Positions 13,150-26,520 of a stretch of DNA of 64,000 nt are shown in pieces (positions within the stretch are counted from its first letter, which is position 1; the number at the start of each line of letters is the position of its first letter). A model generated the notes under the pieces. The model was not told where the DNA came from, made no database searches, and worked only from the letters and a program-made list of their open reading frames with translations. The position numbers were made by a program, and so were the translations under genes. The stretch covers positions 1-64,000 of the forward strand of contig MSJH02000117.1 of assembly GCA_001931875.2 (NCBI GenBank), read 5' to 3'. This stretch comes from Byssochlamys sp. IMV 00236 (Eukaryota; Ascomycota; Eurotiomycetes; Eurotiales; Thermoascaceae).

Positions 13150-13650
13150 GGGCCTACACCTCGGCCCAGCCGGGGGCGAGCTCAGCCCACCCGAGTATTT
13201 TTACCATTTTTTAAGTGGGCCGAGCTTTTAAACTAAAAACTTCAAAAATTTATTAAAAGTCGAAACCTAAAGATATTTCACTCGAAATTAAATATTTATA
13301 TAGGTTATAACCTATATCTTATATATATAAAAAAAGAAAAATTAAATATTCAAAAATCGATTTTTAAGAATTAAAAAACCGAGAAAGATTTGTAATTTTC
13401 GAATTTCTATGTGTAATTTACTAACTCTTGCCCTAGCGTACCCAATTAAAATCCTAAAATCCTACTTTTAATATATAATGTAGACTAAAATATAAATTAT
13501 TTTATAATATTTTTTATATATTTCTACTATGCCTAAATAGGCTAGGAAAAATCAAAGTTTCTTGGGGTGCGCCGAGATCCCAAATACTTGGGTGGTATAA
13601 GCTTTTAGGGTGGGCTGAGCTCGTCCCCGGCTGGGCTGAGCTACATCCCG
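13150..13650 (+). mobile_element. MITE-1 copy B, complete 501-bp element
   Basis: A complete short element bounded by a perfect 8-bp target duplication. It has GC-rich terminal inverted repeats of roughly 40-60 bp. The left end (13,150-13,193) starts GGGCCTACACCTCGGCCC. The complement of the right end (13,590-13,650) carries the same CAGCCGGGG-CGAGCTCAGCCCACCC core with a few differences. The interior is AT-rich and non-coding. It keeps CpA, TpG and CpG although the target DNA has lost them. A second, inverted copy is at 1-426. The 8-bp duplication suggests a non-autonomous hAT-type element; a Mutator-like element with a 9-bp duplication and one mismatch is the alternative. Confidence 0.82.
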
Positions 13651-13658
13651 AAATAGTT
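13651..13658. repeat. Target-site duplication (right), AAATAGTT
   Basis: Exact direct repeat of 13,142-13,149, on the other side of MITE-1 copy B. Confidence 0.8.
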
Positions 13659-14338
13659 CTTTAAATATAGGCAAAATAAATAGCTAAAAAAATAAAGGCT
13701 ATATTTTTTTTTTCTAATCTTTTAAGTCTTAAAGATAAATATTAAAATAAAGCCTTTAAAAGAATATTATATAGAGTAAATATTTTAATTAGCTTTAAAA
13801 ATATATTATAATTCTTCTAATAATAATTATTATTAAAAATAATATTATAAATAGTAAATTATAAATATATATTATAATACTTTAATTAAAGAAGTCTTAA
13901 AATAATAAAGTAATATATTAATTAAATAATATAAAACTTAATATCTTTTTTAAAATAATCTTTAATTCTTATATTTATTTAAATATAGTATATAATCTTC
14001 TTATTCTCTAATTTTTTTTTATTAAATATATATAAGATAATTAAGCTTTTTAAAGAAATAAGCTTTAACTTTTAATTTTTAGCTTATTCTTAATTTATAA
14101 ATCTTTATTTTTTAATTCTAATATTAAGTAAAATATAAATTAATAAATAAATCTTTTTTTCTTCTTTTTTAATATTATAAATAATATTATTAATTTTAAT
14201 TATTATAAATATTTTTTAAGATTAATTTTATAAATAATACTAATAGAGATTTAAATAATATATAATTTTTAAGCCTAATTATAATTTATTTTAAGCTTAC
14301 TTTTTTTACTAAAAATTAACTAAATAATAAATTATATT
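13659..14338. repeat. Unassigned RIP-mutated sequence
   Basis: About 680 bp of AT-rich relic between MITE-1 copy B and the Gypsy-1 LTR. No domain or repeat partner recognised. Confidence 0.4.
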
Positions 14339-14593
14339 ATTATAGAGAACTTATAACTATATTATATAATAATATTATATAGTTAGAACTATAGTTAGCC
14401 TATTCCCTTAACTATATTATATATTTAAATTAATATCTCTTTACTTCTTAGTATAATATATACTATAGTTTTATTTATATAATACTAAGTTATCTTATAA
14501 TACTTCTATTCTTTATACTTAATTATACCTTATAATTTAAGTTTTTATATAGCTTCTTATACTATTTTCCTTATTAATACTTTTCCTATATTA
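14339..14593 (+). repeat. 5' LTR of Gypsy-1
   Basis: About 255 bp, closely matching 24,262-24,514. Both contain ACTATATTATATAATAATAT near the start and end in CTATATTA. Edges are good to a few bases. Confidence 0.78.
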
Positions 14594-17500
14594 AATAGTA
14601 ACTAATATAGGGAAATATTATTATATAGGGGATTTAGTTATTAAGAAATAATATTAAGAATAAGAGCTTAAGAGCTAGAGTATTAAATTAACCCTAAATC
14701 CTATTATAAAGAGAAAGGGAAATTATTAAGATTCTTATATATAATATATAAAAAAGCTAGTCTAGCGAATTATTTTAAATATAAGCTATAAAAAGTCTCC
14801 CTATATTAACTTTTAAAGGAAATAGTCTTTATAAGAAGACTATTTTTAAATAATAAATCTTTTTATTATTTATTTAATACTATATTCTATTAAAAGCAAT
14901 TAAATATACTTACTATTAGTAAGAAGTAGCTTATAAGAAATAAAAAAAGGCTAATTAAAAGAAATATCTTCTATAGGAAATTATTATATTAATATTTTAT
15001 CTAAAATAAAAAAAAGATAGAATTTTTTCTAATAGTAGAATTAAAATAATTATTCTTAATAAATAATAAAAGGGATAATATTTAAGAATTAAAACCTTTA
15101 CTTAATTAAAATACCCCTACTTTATTAGTTTCTTAAACTTTTTCTTTTTTTCTAAATAAATAAGAATTATATACTATAGCTAATTTAATTATACTATAGG
15201 TATTTATTCTTATATTATTATTAGGTATATTAAAAGCTCCTTATTTTATTAGAAAGAATATTACTAACTTCTTAAATTATTTTATAAACTTATATATAAA
15301 CTATAGACTTAAAAGAAAGAATAATAAAATCTTTTATTAAGTATTAAAATATTATAATATTTAGATTAGTAATTAAATAAAGATAACTATATCTTATACT
15401 AAATAAAACTAAGAGGCTTTTTATAAAAAAATTAAAAAAGAGTTTTATAAAAAGAATATTAAATAATAAGTATATACTTATAGGTATTTAGAGGTATATA
15501 AAAATAAAAAATATATCTAAAATAATAGAATAAAAGATTATATCTAAAAGTATATAAATATTTCTAAGATAATCTTTAAGAAAAATTATCTAGATAAATA
15601 TATTTATAGTATCTAATTTTTTTAAAGATTATTTAAAAAGCTTAGCAGAAAGATAATAGAGAAGCTTAAGATAAACTTTAAAAAATTAAAGAAAATAAAG
15701 TTTAATAAAATAAAATAAAAGGTTTTAAAGATTATTATTATAAATAATTATATTAATAAACTTTTTAAACTTAAAAAAAGAAAATAAGAACTTAAATATT
15801 ATAATAAAAAAATATTAATCTCTAGCTAAATTAAAGCTATAATAGCTAAATTCTAATTACTAGCTAAGCTAATTAAAGATTATATATAAAGAAATAAATA
15901 AGATAGTTAGTAATTTAGCTATTTAATTTAAAGCTTTATCTTTATTTATTAAGGCTTTTATATTATAAAAAGATAAATAAAATTAATAAGAATATTATAT
16001 TACTATAAGAGTAAATACTATTTTAATTATATCTTACTAATAATAAGTAAAGCCTATTTATTATTATTATAAAAAACCTAATAAAAAGATTAATAATTAT
16101 TTTAATTATCTTAAAAATATCTATAAGAGATATATTTATTAATACTTAGAAATAATATATATTTATTTTAGTAAGGCTAAGAATAAAAATATTAAAATTC
16201 TTTTCTAGTATAATAAAAAGCTAATTAAAATTATATAAAAAGCTACTTAAAATAGTATACTTATAGTTTAAGCTTATATCTAATTTTAGTCTGCTTTAAT
16301 TAGCTTAACCCCTAAATAAAATAATAAGATTAATAATATAAATAAGGAATAAAGAGATAGTAATAAAGATAGTATTATAGCCTATTAAATAAATATAAGA
16401 TTTACTATATTAAAATTAACTTTTAAGACTTTTTAAACTAATATTTATCTTATTATTAAAAACTATTATATTAAGATATAGTCTTTTTAGAAACTGCTTA
16501 AAATAACTATAAAAAGTCTAGTAAATAATATCTATATAAAAGATATAACTATAGAGAATATAAAACTTATTCTTATATAATTTAATAGACTAAAAGCTAA
16601 GCTAAATATAAGAAATATACTTAATAAGCTATTCTATAAGCTTAAGAACTTAATAGATACTAATACTCTTCTAAATAAAGTCTTTAATTAGCCTATTTTT
16701 AATCTAATTATATAAGAATTATTTAATAGCTATTCTACTATTTATAATACCTTTTTTTAAATATTACTCTTAAATATTAAAGTTATATTCTTTTCTAAAC
16801 TTAATATAAAAAGAATAAATATTAAAATAAGAGTTATAGGCTAAAAACTTCTTAGAGAATATATATTACTAATATATAATAAGAAAACTATATATATAAT
16901 TAAAATATTAAAGACTATAATAGTAATTAATAAAAAAAGAATATATATTATTTTTAATATAGGTTCTAAAATTAATATAATAAGCTTAGAGCTTATTTAA
17001 TATCTTAGCCTACTTATAATTTTAAGTTTAAACTACTTAATAATAGTTTAAATATAAACTATTATAAACTGCGTAAAATATTATAAAAATATACCTATTA
17101 TTATTAATTATATTACTATATAATTCTCTATCTTTATTATATCTATAGGTAATACAGATTATATTCTTAGATATCTCTAGTAAATAAAGTTAAAATTTGT
17201 AATAAAAACTCTTAATAATAAAGCTATTCTCTATTATATTTATAAAGAGACTTAAGATAATTACTTTAAGTTTATTAGGTATAAACTAATTAATTAAAAT
17301 ATTAAGATAATAAAAGATATTTAGCTAAAGTCTTTAAAAGCTTAAATAAATATTATTTTACTAGTATAATATCTGCTAAAAGATAGAAAGAAGCAGTAAT
17401 AAAAATACTAATAAACTTATATATTTAGATTTTAAAGTAATTAAAATAAAATATATAACTATAAAAATATAGACTTTTAATTTATTAAGATTTTATAAGT

Positions 17501-20500
17501 TATAACCTATAAAATTAATTAGCTAATTAGAGGCTAAAAATAGTTTAATAAAATTCCTTTATTACTTAAATCTTATAGACTTAAATATTAAATATAAAAT
17601 ATTAAAGCAATTAAACCTTAAGCTATAAATAGGCTATTATAACTATATTTATATAATAATTAATATACTAAGAAAGTAAAAGGCTAATAAGATAAACCTT
17701 ATTAACTTAAGGGGATTAAATAGCGGGAAGATATTTAAAGGAGATTTAAAATAATAAAAGCTATATTTAAAATACTACTATAAGAACCTAGTACTAAATA
17801 TAGAAATATTATATAATAAATATTTATAACTGTAAATTATAATAATTATATAAGAATCTTATTTAACTTTTAAATAAGCAGAATAATTAATTATAAGCGC
17901 AGAGCTTTTAAAAAATAAAAGAGCTATATTATTAAAATTACTCTATAAGAGAAAAAGTATTTTAAGATAGTTTATAGAGAATATTAAAAAAAATCTATTT
18001 TAAAATTGCTTTATTATAATATATTAAGACTATTTTATATAAAGTATAGTAGGTCTTTAAATTCTAACTATTTTAAGTATTTAAGAAAATTATAGCCTAA
18101 ATATTATATAAAAGACTTTAAAATAAGATTCTTAAATAATATTATAATTTATATTAGAACTTATAATTTTTAATTAAAAAAAAGAATAGTAAGTATAGGC
18201 TTATTAATATTATTATATAAATTAATAAAATAATAATCTATAATATAAATATATCTCTAAATATTAATAAATTTACTAAGGATTTTAGTAGCCTATCTTT
18301 AAGCTTACTTATTAATTTATTTTTAGGATATAATTAAATTACTCTTACCTTAGAAAATAGAGATATAATAACTATTTAAACTTTACTTAGGCTTTTATAT
18401 TAAATAATAATTCTCTAAGATACTATAAACTTTATTAGATAGATTAAATATATTATAATATTTATTCTGCTAAAAGCTTTACTTAAGATTATTAAGATTT
18501 TCTTAAATAATATAGGTATTAAAGATTCTTACTTAAAGTATAATAATAAAAAAAATATTTCTTAATATATGCCTATATATATTAAAATATTTTCAGAATC
18601 TTAATTATATTCTCTACTTTCTTAAGCTTACTAAAATAATTATATTTACTAAAAAATTCTAATTTATTATAGCTAGTCTAAAGATAATAAGATAATTATA
18701 TAATTATTCTAGCTATTATATAGATAAAGAAAAGGTTTAAAAAGTTATAAAATAGCTTATACTTATTAATATAGATTAAATTTATTTATTTCTTAAGTTA
18801 GTTTCTTATTTTAAAGCTCTTATATTATAATATAAAATTATTATAATATCTTTTTACTATTTACTTTAAATAAGAGTAGAATAAATTTAGAATAAGAAGT
18901 AGTAAGCGATCTTTAAGGAGATTAAATAGCTTTTTATAAATAACTAAATAATTATCTTTATTAATTATATTTAAGACTTACTTAATATTATTATTGCTAT
19001 AAATATAAATAAAAAAGGCTTTAAAGCTATTATTATATAAAAATAATAAAATAAGTATTATTCTATTAAATATAAGTTTAGTATATAAAATAATATAAAA
19101 AAAATATATAATATAGAAAAGAGAGAATATAAGATAATTCTAAAAATATTTAAAAAATTTTATTATTAGCTATATAAAATTTATTTTAAGCTTAAGATTA
19201 ATATTTAAACTCTAGTAATATAATTAAATAAATTAGCTATAAATCTCTTTAATACCTTAATTATTAATTAGCTTATATAGATTTACTTATTTAATTTTAT
19301 TATTAAATATATTCTTAAATAGAAGTATATTATAGTAAATAATCTATCTTAAATACTATTTTTTAATAAAGCTAATACTAAAAAAGATATAAATAACTTT
19401 ATTTAAAACTAGCTAAATTACTTCTTTATATATATTATACTTATATATATAACTATATTTTAAGCTAAGGAAAAAATCTATATTTTTAATTCTTCTTATT
19501 TTAAAGAATTTAAGCATATTATTAAATATTTAATAACTCTTAAAAAGCCTTAAAATATATTAATAAGAGAATTTTAATAGTTTTAAAAGAAAGCCTTAAA
19601 ATTCTTAATTAAAGATTAATATCTATTTTATTATATAAGTAAAAATATATCTTTATATAAGATTATTAATAATAAGAAAAATAAAGAGAAAATCTTATAT
19701 ATAATATATAAAGAATATAGTTATAGAGAAAAAGAAAGTATAAATTATTAAATTATAACTTATTATTAATAGCTAAGCTTATATTTTAATATAAAATACT
19801 ATATTAAGATTTATCTCCTATATTAACTATAAGAATTAAATAGATAAAAAAAGATATTATACCTAATATAGCTATTAATATTATAGGCTAAGGTTTATAT
19901 TAATATAATCTATATGCTCCTAGATTATAGTAAAAATTTTCTTATTATCTTTAAAAATAGCCTATTTAAATAAATAAAAGCTTATACTCTTATTATAGCT
20001 ATTTTAAATATAATTATAAAATTCTTATAAAAAGATATTTTCTATTATTTTAGCTTATCTCTTAAAATTATTAAAAATAAAAGGCTAGAAAATTAAGCCT
20101 TAATAGAAGCTCTTATTACTAAATATAATATTAAAAAAATCTCTATTTTATTATATTACTTACAGTTAAATAATATTATAGAATTAAGATATTATCTTAT
20201 TAAAGATATATTATTTAAGATAATAAATAGAATTTATAAAAGATAGCTTTAATACTTACTTATAATATTATTTATAGACTATTATACTATTTATATAAGT
20301 ATTAATATAATCTTATATTATTTACTTATAGGTTAAAAAGTAATTTTATTTATTAATCTAGAAATCTTTATATAGTTTATATTTCTATAGAAGACTATTT
20401 AAATTATTATTAACTTACTTATTATAAGAGCTTATTAAATAAAATAATATAATTAAGACCTTAAAGAAATAGCTATATATCTAGAGTATATATATAAGTA

Positions 20501-23500
20501 AAATAAGGAATATTTTAATAATTATTATGATATTTATACTAAAGAGCTTAAGAATAAGTCTTTAATATTGCTTTATAATATATAAAGAAAAAATAATATA
20601 TCTTATTTAAATAAGCTAGCCTTTTATTAGCTTAGCTTATATTATATATATAAGATTTTATAAGATCTAGGATTTTATTATTTTAAAGAGCTAAATAATA
20701 TATTATTAAATAAAACTATTAGTAAGAATTAATTAAAAGGCTTTACTCTTAAGTTTAATAAGGCTATTAGCTTTTTAAATAGAGAAGATAATATCTTTAA
20801 AATAAGTAATACTATTAAAATAGATTATATATTTAAAGATAAATAAAAAGATAATAGGGCTAAATTAAGTAATATAGATATTAAAGCTATAATAGAGAAT
20901 TAAATTTTACCTAAATAAAATATAGCTATAATTATTAATCTAACTTATTTTAATTAATAAAATTATTTAATTAGCTAAAGCTTAAATCTATATAATAATA
21001 GTTATTCTTATTTAAGAATTTACTCTAAGTAATAAATTTATATATAGTAAATTTAATATCTCTCTATATCTTAAGTTTTTATTTTTCTTTCTTTTTTTTT
21101 ACTCTTCTTAAACCCTTAAGCTAATTATTTTATTATACCTGCTATTATTACTATTTTAAAGAGTTATTATTTACTTATCTATTATTTAATAAAATACTTA
21201 TTAAATTTATCTTCTATTCTTTATTATTTTAAGAAGACTATAATTAATTTTAGCTCTAGTTAGAGATAATAAAAAAAGATTAAAATCTCGCTATTTTATT
21301 AATAAATATATTCTTTTTTTTCTTATTAAATAATTTCTTTTATTATTTTATTTCTTTTACTTTACTTCTCTATAACTATATTATACTATTAGATTACTTC
21401 TTACCTTATTATACCTGCGCTTATACTAACTAGCTAAAATAATACTTTAATAATTAATAATATCTAGTTCTTTTCTTTATAAAAAGCTATTAGCTTTATT
21501 AATTAATAATTAATAACCCTTTAATATAGCTATTAGCTTTAGCTAGCTGCTATATTATACTAGAATTATAAAGCTATAGATAATCTCCTTATATAATTAT
21601 AAGAGTATATTAAATCCTTCTAAGCCTAGTTATATATTATTAATACTAAATAATTTTAAAATAACTTTAAAGATACTAAGGCTACTTATAAAAAAATTAG
21701 TAATAGGAAGAGATAGATTAAGAATATAAAAAAAAATATTATAAATAAATAAGGCTTTAAGAATATAGAGCTTATATAGTATTATATTAATTCTAAATAA
21801 ATAATTAAATATATAGTTATTCTTATAAAAAATATTAATTCTTTTAAAAATACTATCTATATATTAAATAAGGCTATAATTAATAGGCTCTTATATTTTA
21901 ATAAAGAGAAAAGTTTTAAAAAAATCTTATAGCTAGCTAATATTAATAACCTTTTTTTTTTAAAATCTTTATTTAATCCTATAGATAGAGCTCTAAAGCT
22001 TATAAATAAAATATAATCTTTTTAGCCTATTTATCCTTATTAAACTATAATCTTTATTATAAAAAATCTCTTTATCTTTAAAATTATCTATAGTAATTTT
22101 ATCTCTAATATATTTATTATAATTATTAATATCTTTAATATATAAGCTCTAAGTTAAAAGCGGTAATAGCTTCTTATTATTTTATATAAGTATAATTATA
22201 TCTTATAGTATTATTATACCTTAAAGAATATTATTAATTTTATCTATTTTATCTAAAATTAGTAAGACTCTTAATTTATTAAGATTTTATAAATTATTAC
22301 TTATAAAATCCCCTAGCTAATTAAAACTAAGCTCTCTTTTTCTAATACTATATAAGCGCTAAAATATTATTACTACTATTATTATAATAAAATAATCTAT
22401 TACTAAGTCTATAGATATTCTTAATAATTTTAATAATATAAATAAGACTCTTTTAAAAGTATCTTAAATATTTAAAATAAAATATAGATATTAAGATTTA
22501 TTTAAAAGTATTTATTAAAAAATTAGTAAGAGAGCTAAGATCTTAAATATTAAGCTTATAAAACTTATAGAATAAATAAAGGCTACTCTTATTATATTAA
22601 ATAAATATATCTATTTTATATATATAAAGCTCTTAACTTTAAAAGCTAAAATATAGACTTATAGCCTAAATTATAACTAGCTTATTTATATATATATTAA
22701 AAATCTCTATAATTATTATTATTAACTTAGAGATTTTTATATTTTTTATTATTATTAGTTTTATTAAAACTCTTATCTTATTTAATCTAAAGATATTTTA
22801 AATATCTATTAATATACTTTAGTATAGATAATAGTATTAATTACTTAAGAATATTAAGACTTAGATTAAGAGTTCTTAGTAAATATAATTAATATCTTAT
22901 TATATTTATAGTAAAAAGAGCTAAAAGCTAGTTTTATAAAATAAAAATAGGTAATTTCTAATTTATTTATTATTTTAAGATTAATATTCTAATAAAAGAA
23001 AATTTTAATAAGCTTTATATATATTAATTAGCTATTTATCTCTTTAATTGCTTATAAAAAGTTTAATATATATATATACTATTAGCATAAGGTAAATAGT
23101 TAAAATAACTTAGAATAACTATAAGCTATATATTACTCTATTATATAGCAGATTATATATTAAGACTTTACTTACTATTTATAGTATATTATATATTAGC
23201 TAAATAAAAACTAGTATTTAATTACTTATTCTTATTATATAAAATATATAAAACTTAAAGATTTTATCTTCTTTTAATATATTAATATAAATATTTTAAA
23301 CTTAATTTAGCATAGCTATAGTTCTATAATAATTTAAAGTAATATATTTCTTAATTATAAAAACATAAGAAACTATATATAAATACTCTTAAATATATAT
23401 TAGAAACTTAAAAAATAATAACCTTATATTTAAGAGTATAGACTAATATTAGCTAGCTTTATTTATTATATAAATAACTAGATATTTATATACTAAAATA

Positions 23501-24261
23501 TCTAAGACTTTAATATAGATTAAACTAATAAGGTATATTATATATTTAATACTTATATTATATATTTTATACTATTATATAAATTAACAAAGCCTATTAT
23601 ATATATTAAGTATATTTTTCTCTTATAATATATTAAGATCTAGAAGAATTACTAAACTCTTAATATTATAAAGGCTAAGATATAAGAATAGCTATTTATA
23701 GTATATTAAGACCTTATTCTTAAAATTACTTCTTTATCTAGGCTTATAAATTAATATATTATTATCCTATATATATTTTTAATAATTATTCTAATTATAA
23801 GCTTAAAAAATATCTTTAATATATTTATAAGAAGAGTTTAATAGATTAATCCTATAATTTAAGTAAAGCTCTTTACTATAATTAAGAGCTATAAAAAAAT
23901 AAAAGATATATTTATAACTAAAAATAACGCGCTTTTATTAAAGCCTTTAAAGCTATAAAGCTTATATAAGAAATTAAAAAATATATCTTTAGGGAAAATT
24001 TATACTTCTATTATTAAAAGTATAATATTAATACTTCTATCTTAATATTTACTTCTATTCTTATATATTTAGTTAATAATATAATCTCTATAAATTTAAG
24101 CCTAAAAAATAATTACTATTAAGGGATTTATATATATTTTTATAATTATCTTTCTTTTATCTTTTCTCTCCTATTATTAGTACTAATTTATAATATTTAT
24201 TATATTCTTTTCTTTCTTTTTAATATTAGTAGAGAATATTAATATTAGGCTTTAATTATAT

Positions 24262-24514
24262 ATTATAAGGAATTTATAACTATATTATATAATAATATTA
24301 TATAGTTAAAACTATAGTTAGCCTATTCTCTTAACTATATTATATATCTAGATTAATACCTCTTTATTTCTTAATATAATATATACTATAGTTTTATTTA
24401 TATAGTACTAGATTATTCTATAATACTTCTATTCTCTATACTTAGTTATACCTTATAGTTTAAGTTCTTATATAGCTTCTTATACTATTCTCTTTATTAG
24501 TGCCTTTTCTATAT
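24262..24514 (+). repeat. 3' LTR of Gypsy-1
   Basis: About 253 bp, partner of 14,339-14,593. It retains one TpG (TAGTGCC near 24,499) lost in the 5' copy. Confidence 0.78.
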
Positions 24515-26520
24515 TAATATAAGTTTAAGAACTAAATTATTTAAAGAGTTTAAAGATAGAGTTTATATATAGCTATAATTTAAATCTTCTAATAATTATC
24601 TAAATATAAATAATTCTTAATATAATATTTTAAGAAGTTATAATAAAAATAAATATTAATTTTATAATATAATAAGCTATATTCTCTTTTATTTAAATAT
24701 TTAAATATATTTAAATTTATAAGGTTATATTATTATATTAAGATTAGTTTATCTTTTTAAATTAAATTTCTTTAAGGCTAGCTATTAATTCTTATAATAA
24801 AGATAAGATTTAAAATAAATAAAAAGATTAAATATATTAAATAAATCTTAAAATAATAGTATAAATTTTTATAATAAAAGGCTAATTTATAATATACTAA
24901 TAGTAATAATTCTTAAGATCTTATAGAAATTTAATAAATTAATAATATTTATAGCTTAAAGACTAATTATATAATAATATTTCTTAAAATTTTTAATTAA
25001 TAGCTTATTTAAGTAAAATAAATAATATTTCTTTAAATATTTCTCTTTTTAATACTAGGCGCTAAAATTTAATAAAAAAAATTTTAAATTCCTTATTAAT
25101 TTAACAAAGATTAAATAACTTATTATATATATTATTTATATAATTAAGGTTATTAAATATATACTTTAAAATATTTAAAATTTCCTAATAATTATTAAGA
25201 GTATAAGTTTTATTCTTAATATAAAGTAATATTTAAATATAAGATATATTCTTTAAATAATTAATTATATAAGCTATATAGCTTTAAGAAATTAAAAATT
25301 AATCTTAATTAATTATTATTTTTCTTTAGATTTAAGCTATAAAATACTAAAGATTCTTTTAATTATCTTTAAATTTATTTAAATCTAAGAGTTATTTTAA
25401 AAGTCTAGGAGTAAAAGAAAATATAATAATAAATATTTTAAATATTTCTATTAAAATAATTATAAGTCTCTTAATATTAAGCTTAAGTTTAAATATAAAT
25501 AAAGATATATTTATAATAAATATAATTATATAATAAGCTTAATTCCTTTTAAAGATAGCTTAAATATACTATTATTTCTTTTTTTAAAATTAAGTTTTCT
25601 AATATTATTAAATAGTCTTAAGTTTAATAATTTTTTATTTAAGTTTTTATTAAATAATAATAAATTCTTATTAAAATTTTTAAAAGTATATTTTAGCTTA
25701 ATAGCTTATTTTATTTATAATAGTCTTAGCTTTATTAATATATTTATATATTAAGTAATAATATTTATATTATTCTAGCTTATAGCTAATAATAATATAT
25801 TTAATAAACTTATTTAAAATAATTAGTAGAAATAAAGAAATTAAGGTAAATATTATTAATAATATTAACTCCTAAATAAAGAGCTATATAATATTAAAAT
25901 ATAGGCTTAAGAAGTAAGTTAAAATAAATAAAATAAGGTAATTAATACTAGAGCTAGCTATAGAATCTTTATTTAGCTAATTTAAACTAAAATAAGCTAT
26001 TATAAGTAAGCTTAATAAATAAGATATAGCTTAAAAAGCTTAAATTTAAATTAAGCTATATATTAAAGATATCTTTATAAAATTATATAATTCTTTATAT
26101 AATTTAAAAAAGTTTAAACCTTACTCTTCTAGATTAAGTAAGTATTAGCTAATAAATTAATTATCTTATTAAAATGCCTTAAAATAGCTTTCTTTAAAAC
26201 TCTTTTATCTTTTATACTAGTATTATAATACTTAATAAAGAAATATAAATCTATATAAATTATTAAGCTTTAAATATAATAATTATTAAAGATTAATACC
26301 TTTTATCTTTAATTAAGAAAATCTTAAATAATTTAAAAGAAATAAAGTATTTTATAAAGATTAATATTATTTTTATATTTAATAACCTTTATATTAAAAA
26401 AAGATAAGAATATCTAATTATTTTCTATACTTAATTTAGCTTATTTAAATTATTAATAATATTATTTAGCTTAATAGAAATACTAGTAATATTTTAATAG
26501 TTTATTAATAATATCTTAAA
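24515..26520 (+). pseudogene. Truncated Gypsy element ending in reverse transcriptase
   Basis: The last 200 bp (about 26,330-26,520) translate, with RIP changes, to a Gypsy reverse-transcriptase core. KINIIFIFNNLYIKK is followed by LFSLIEILVIF and FINNIL, matching a family pattern of (L)D-x-x-A-F-N-N-L-R-I, then PFGLTNAPATFQ, then FINDIL. No catalytic YLDD or later domain follows: the sequence switches to Copia at 26,521. The upstream 1.8 kb is AT-rich and unassigned but could be its gag/protease part. Confidence 0.6.

Larger units (their letters stand above)
14339..24514 (+). mobile_element. Gypsy-1, full-length RIP-inactivated LTR retrotransposon
   Basis: A 10.2-kb element with matching LTRs at about 14,339-14,593 and 24,262-24,514. 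Relics occur in Ty3/Gypsy order. The retropepsin D-T-G-S is at 16,956-16,967 (now N-I-G-S). The RNase H start is at 18,996 on (A-I-N-I-N-K-K-G, from ATDANKKG). The RNase H end is at about 19,303-19,355 (IKYI…V-N-N-L-S, from IKHIPG…VADALS). The integrase core is near 20,066-20,130 (K-N-K-R-L-E-N…ALIEALI-KYNI, from a DGGPEN-type motif). Stops sit at former Gln codons. The span is longer than most fungal Gypsy elements; about 3.7 kb between integrase and the 3' LTR is unexplained. Confidence 0.8.

Noticed and set aside
1..13650. The inverted repeats at 1-426 and 13,150-13,558 as terminal repeats of one 13.5-kb transposon
   Set aside because: The right copy continues past the matched part to its own inverted terminus and has an 8-bp target duplication immediately around its 501 bp, so each copy is an independent short element.
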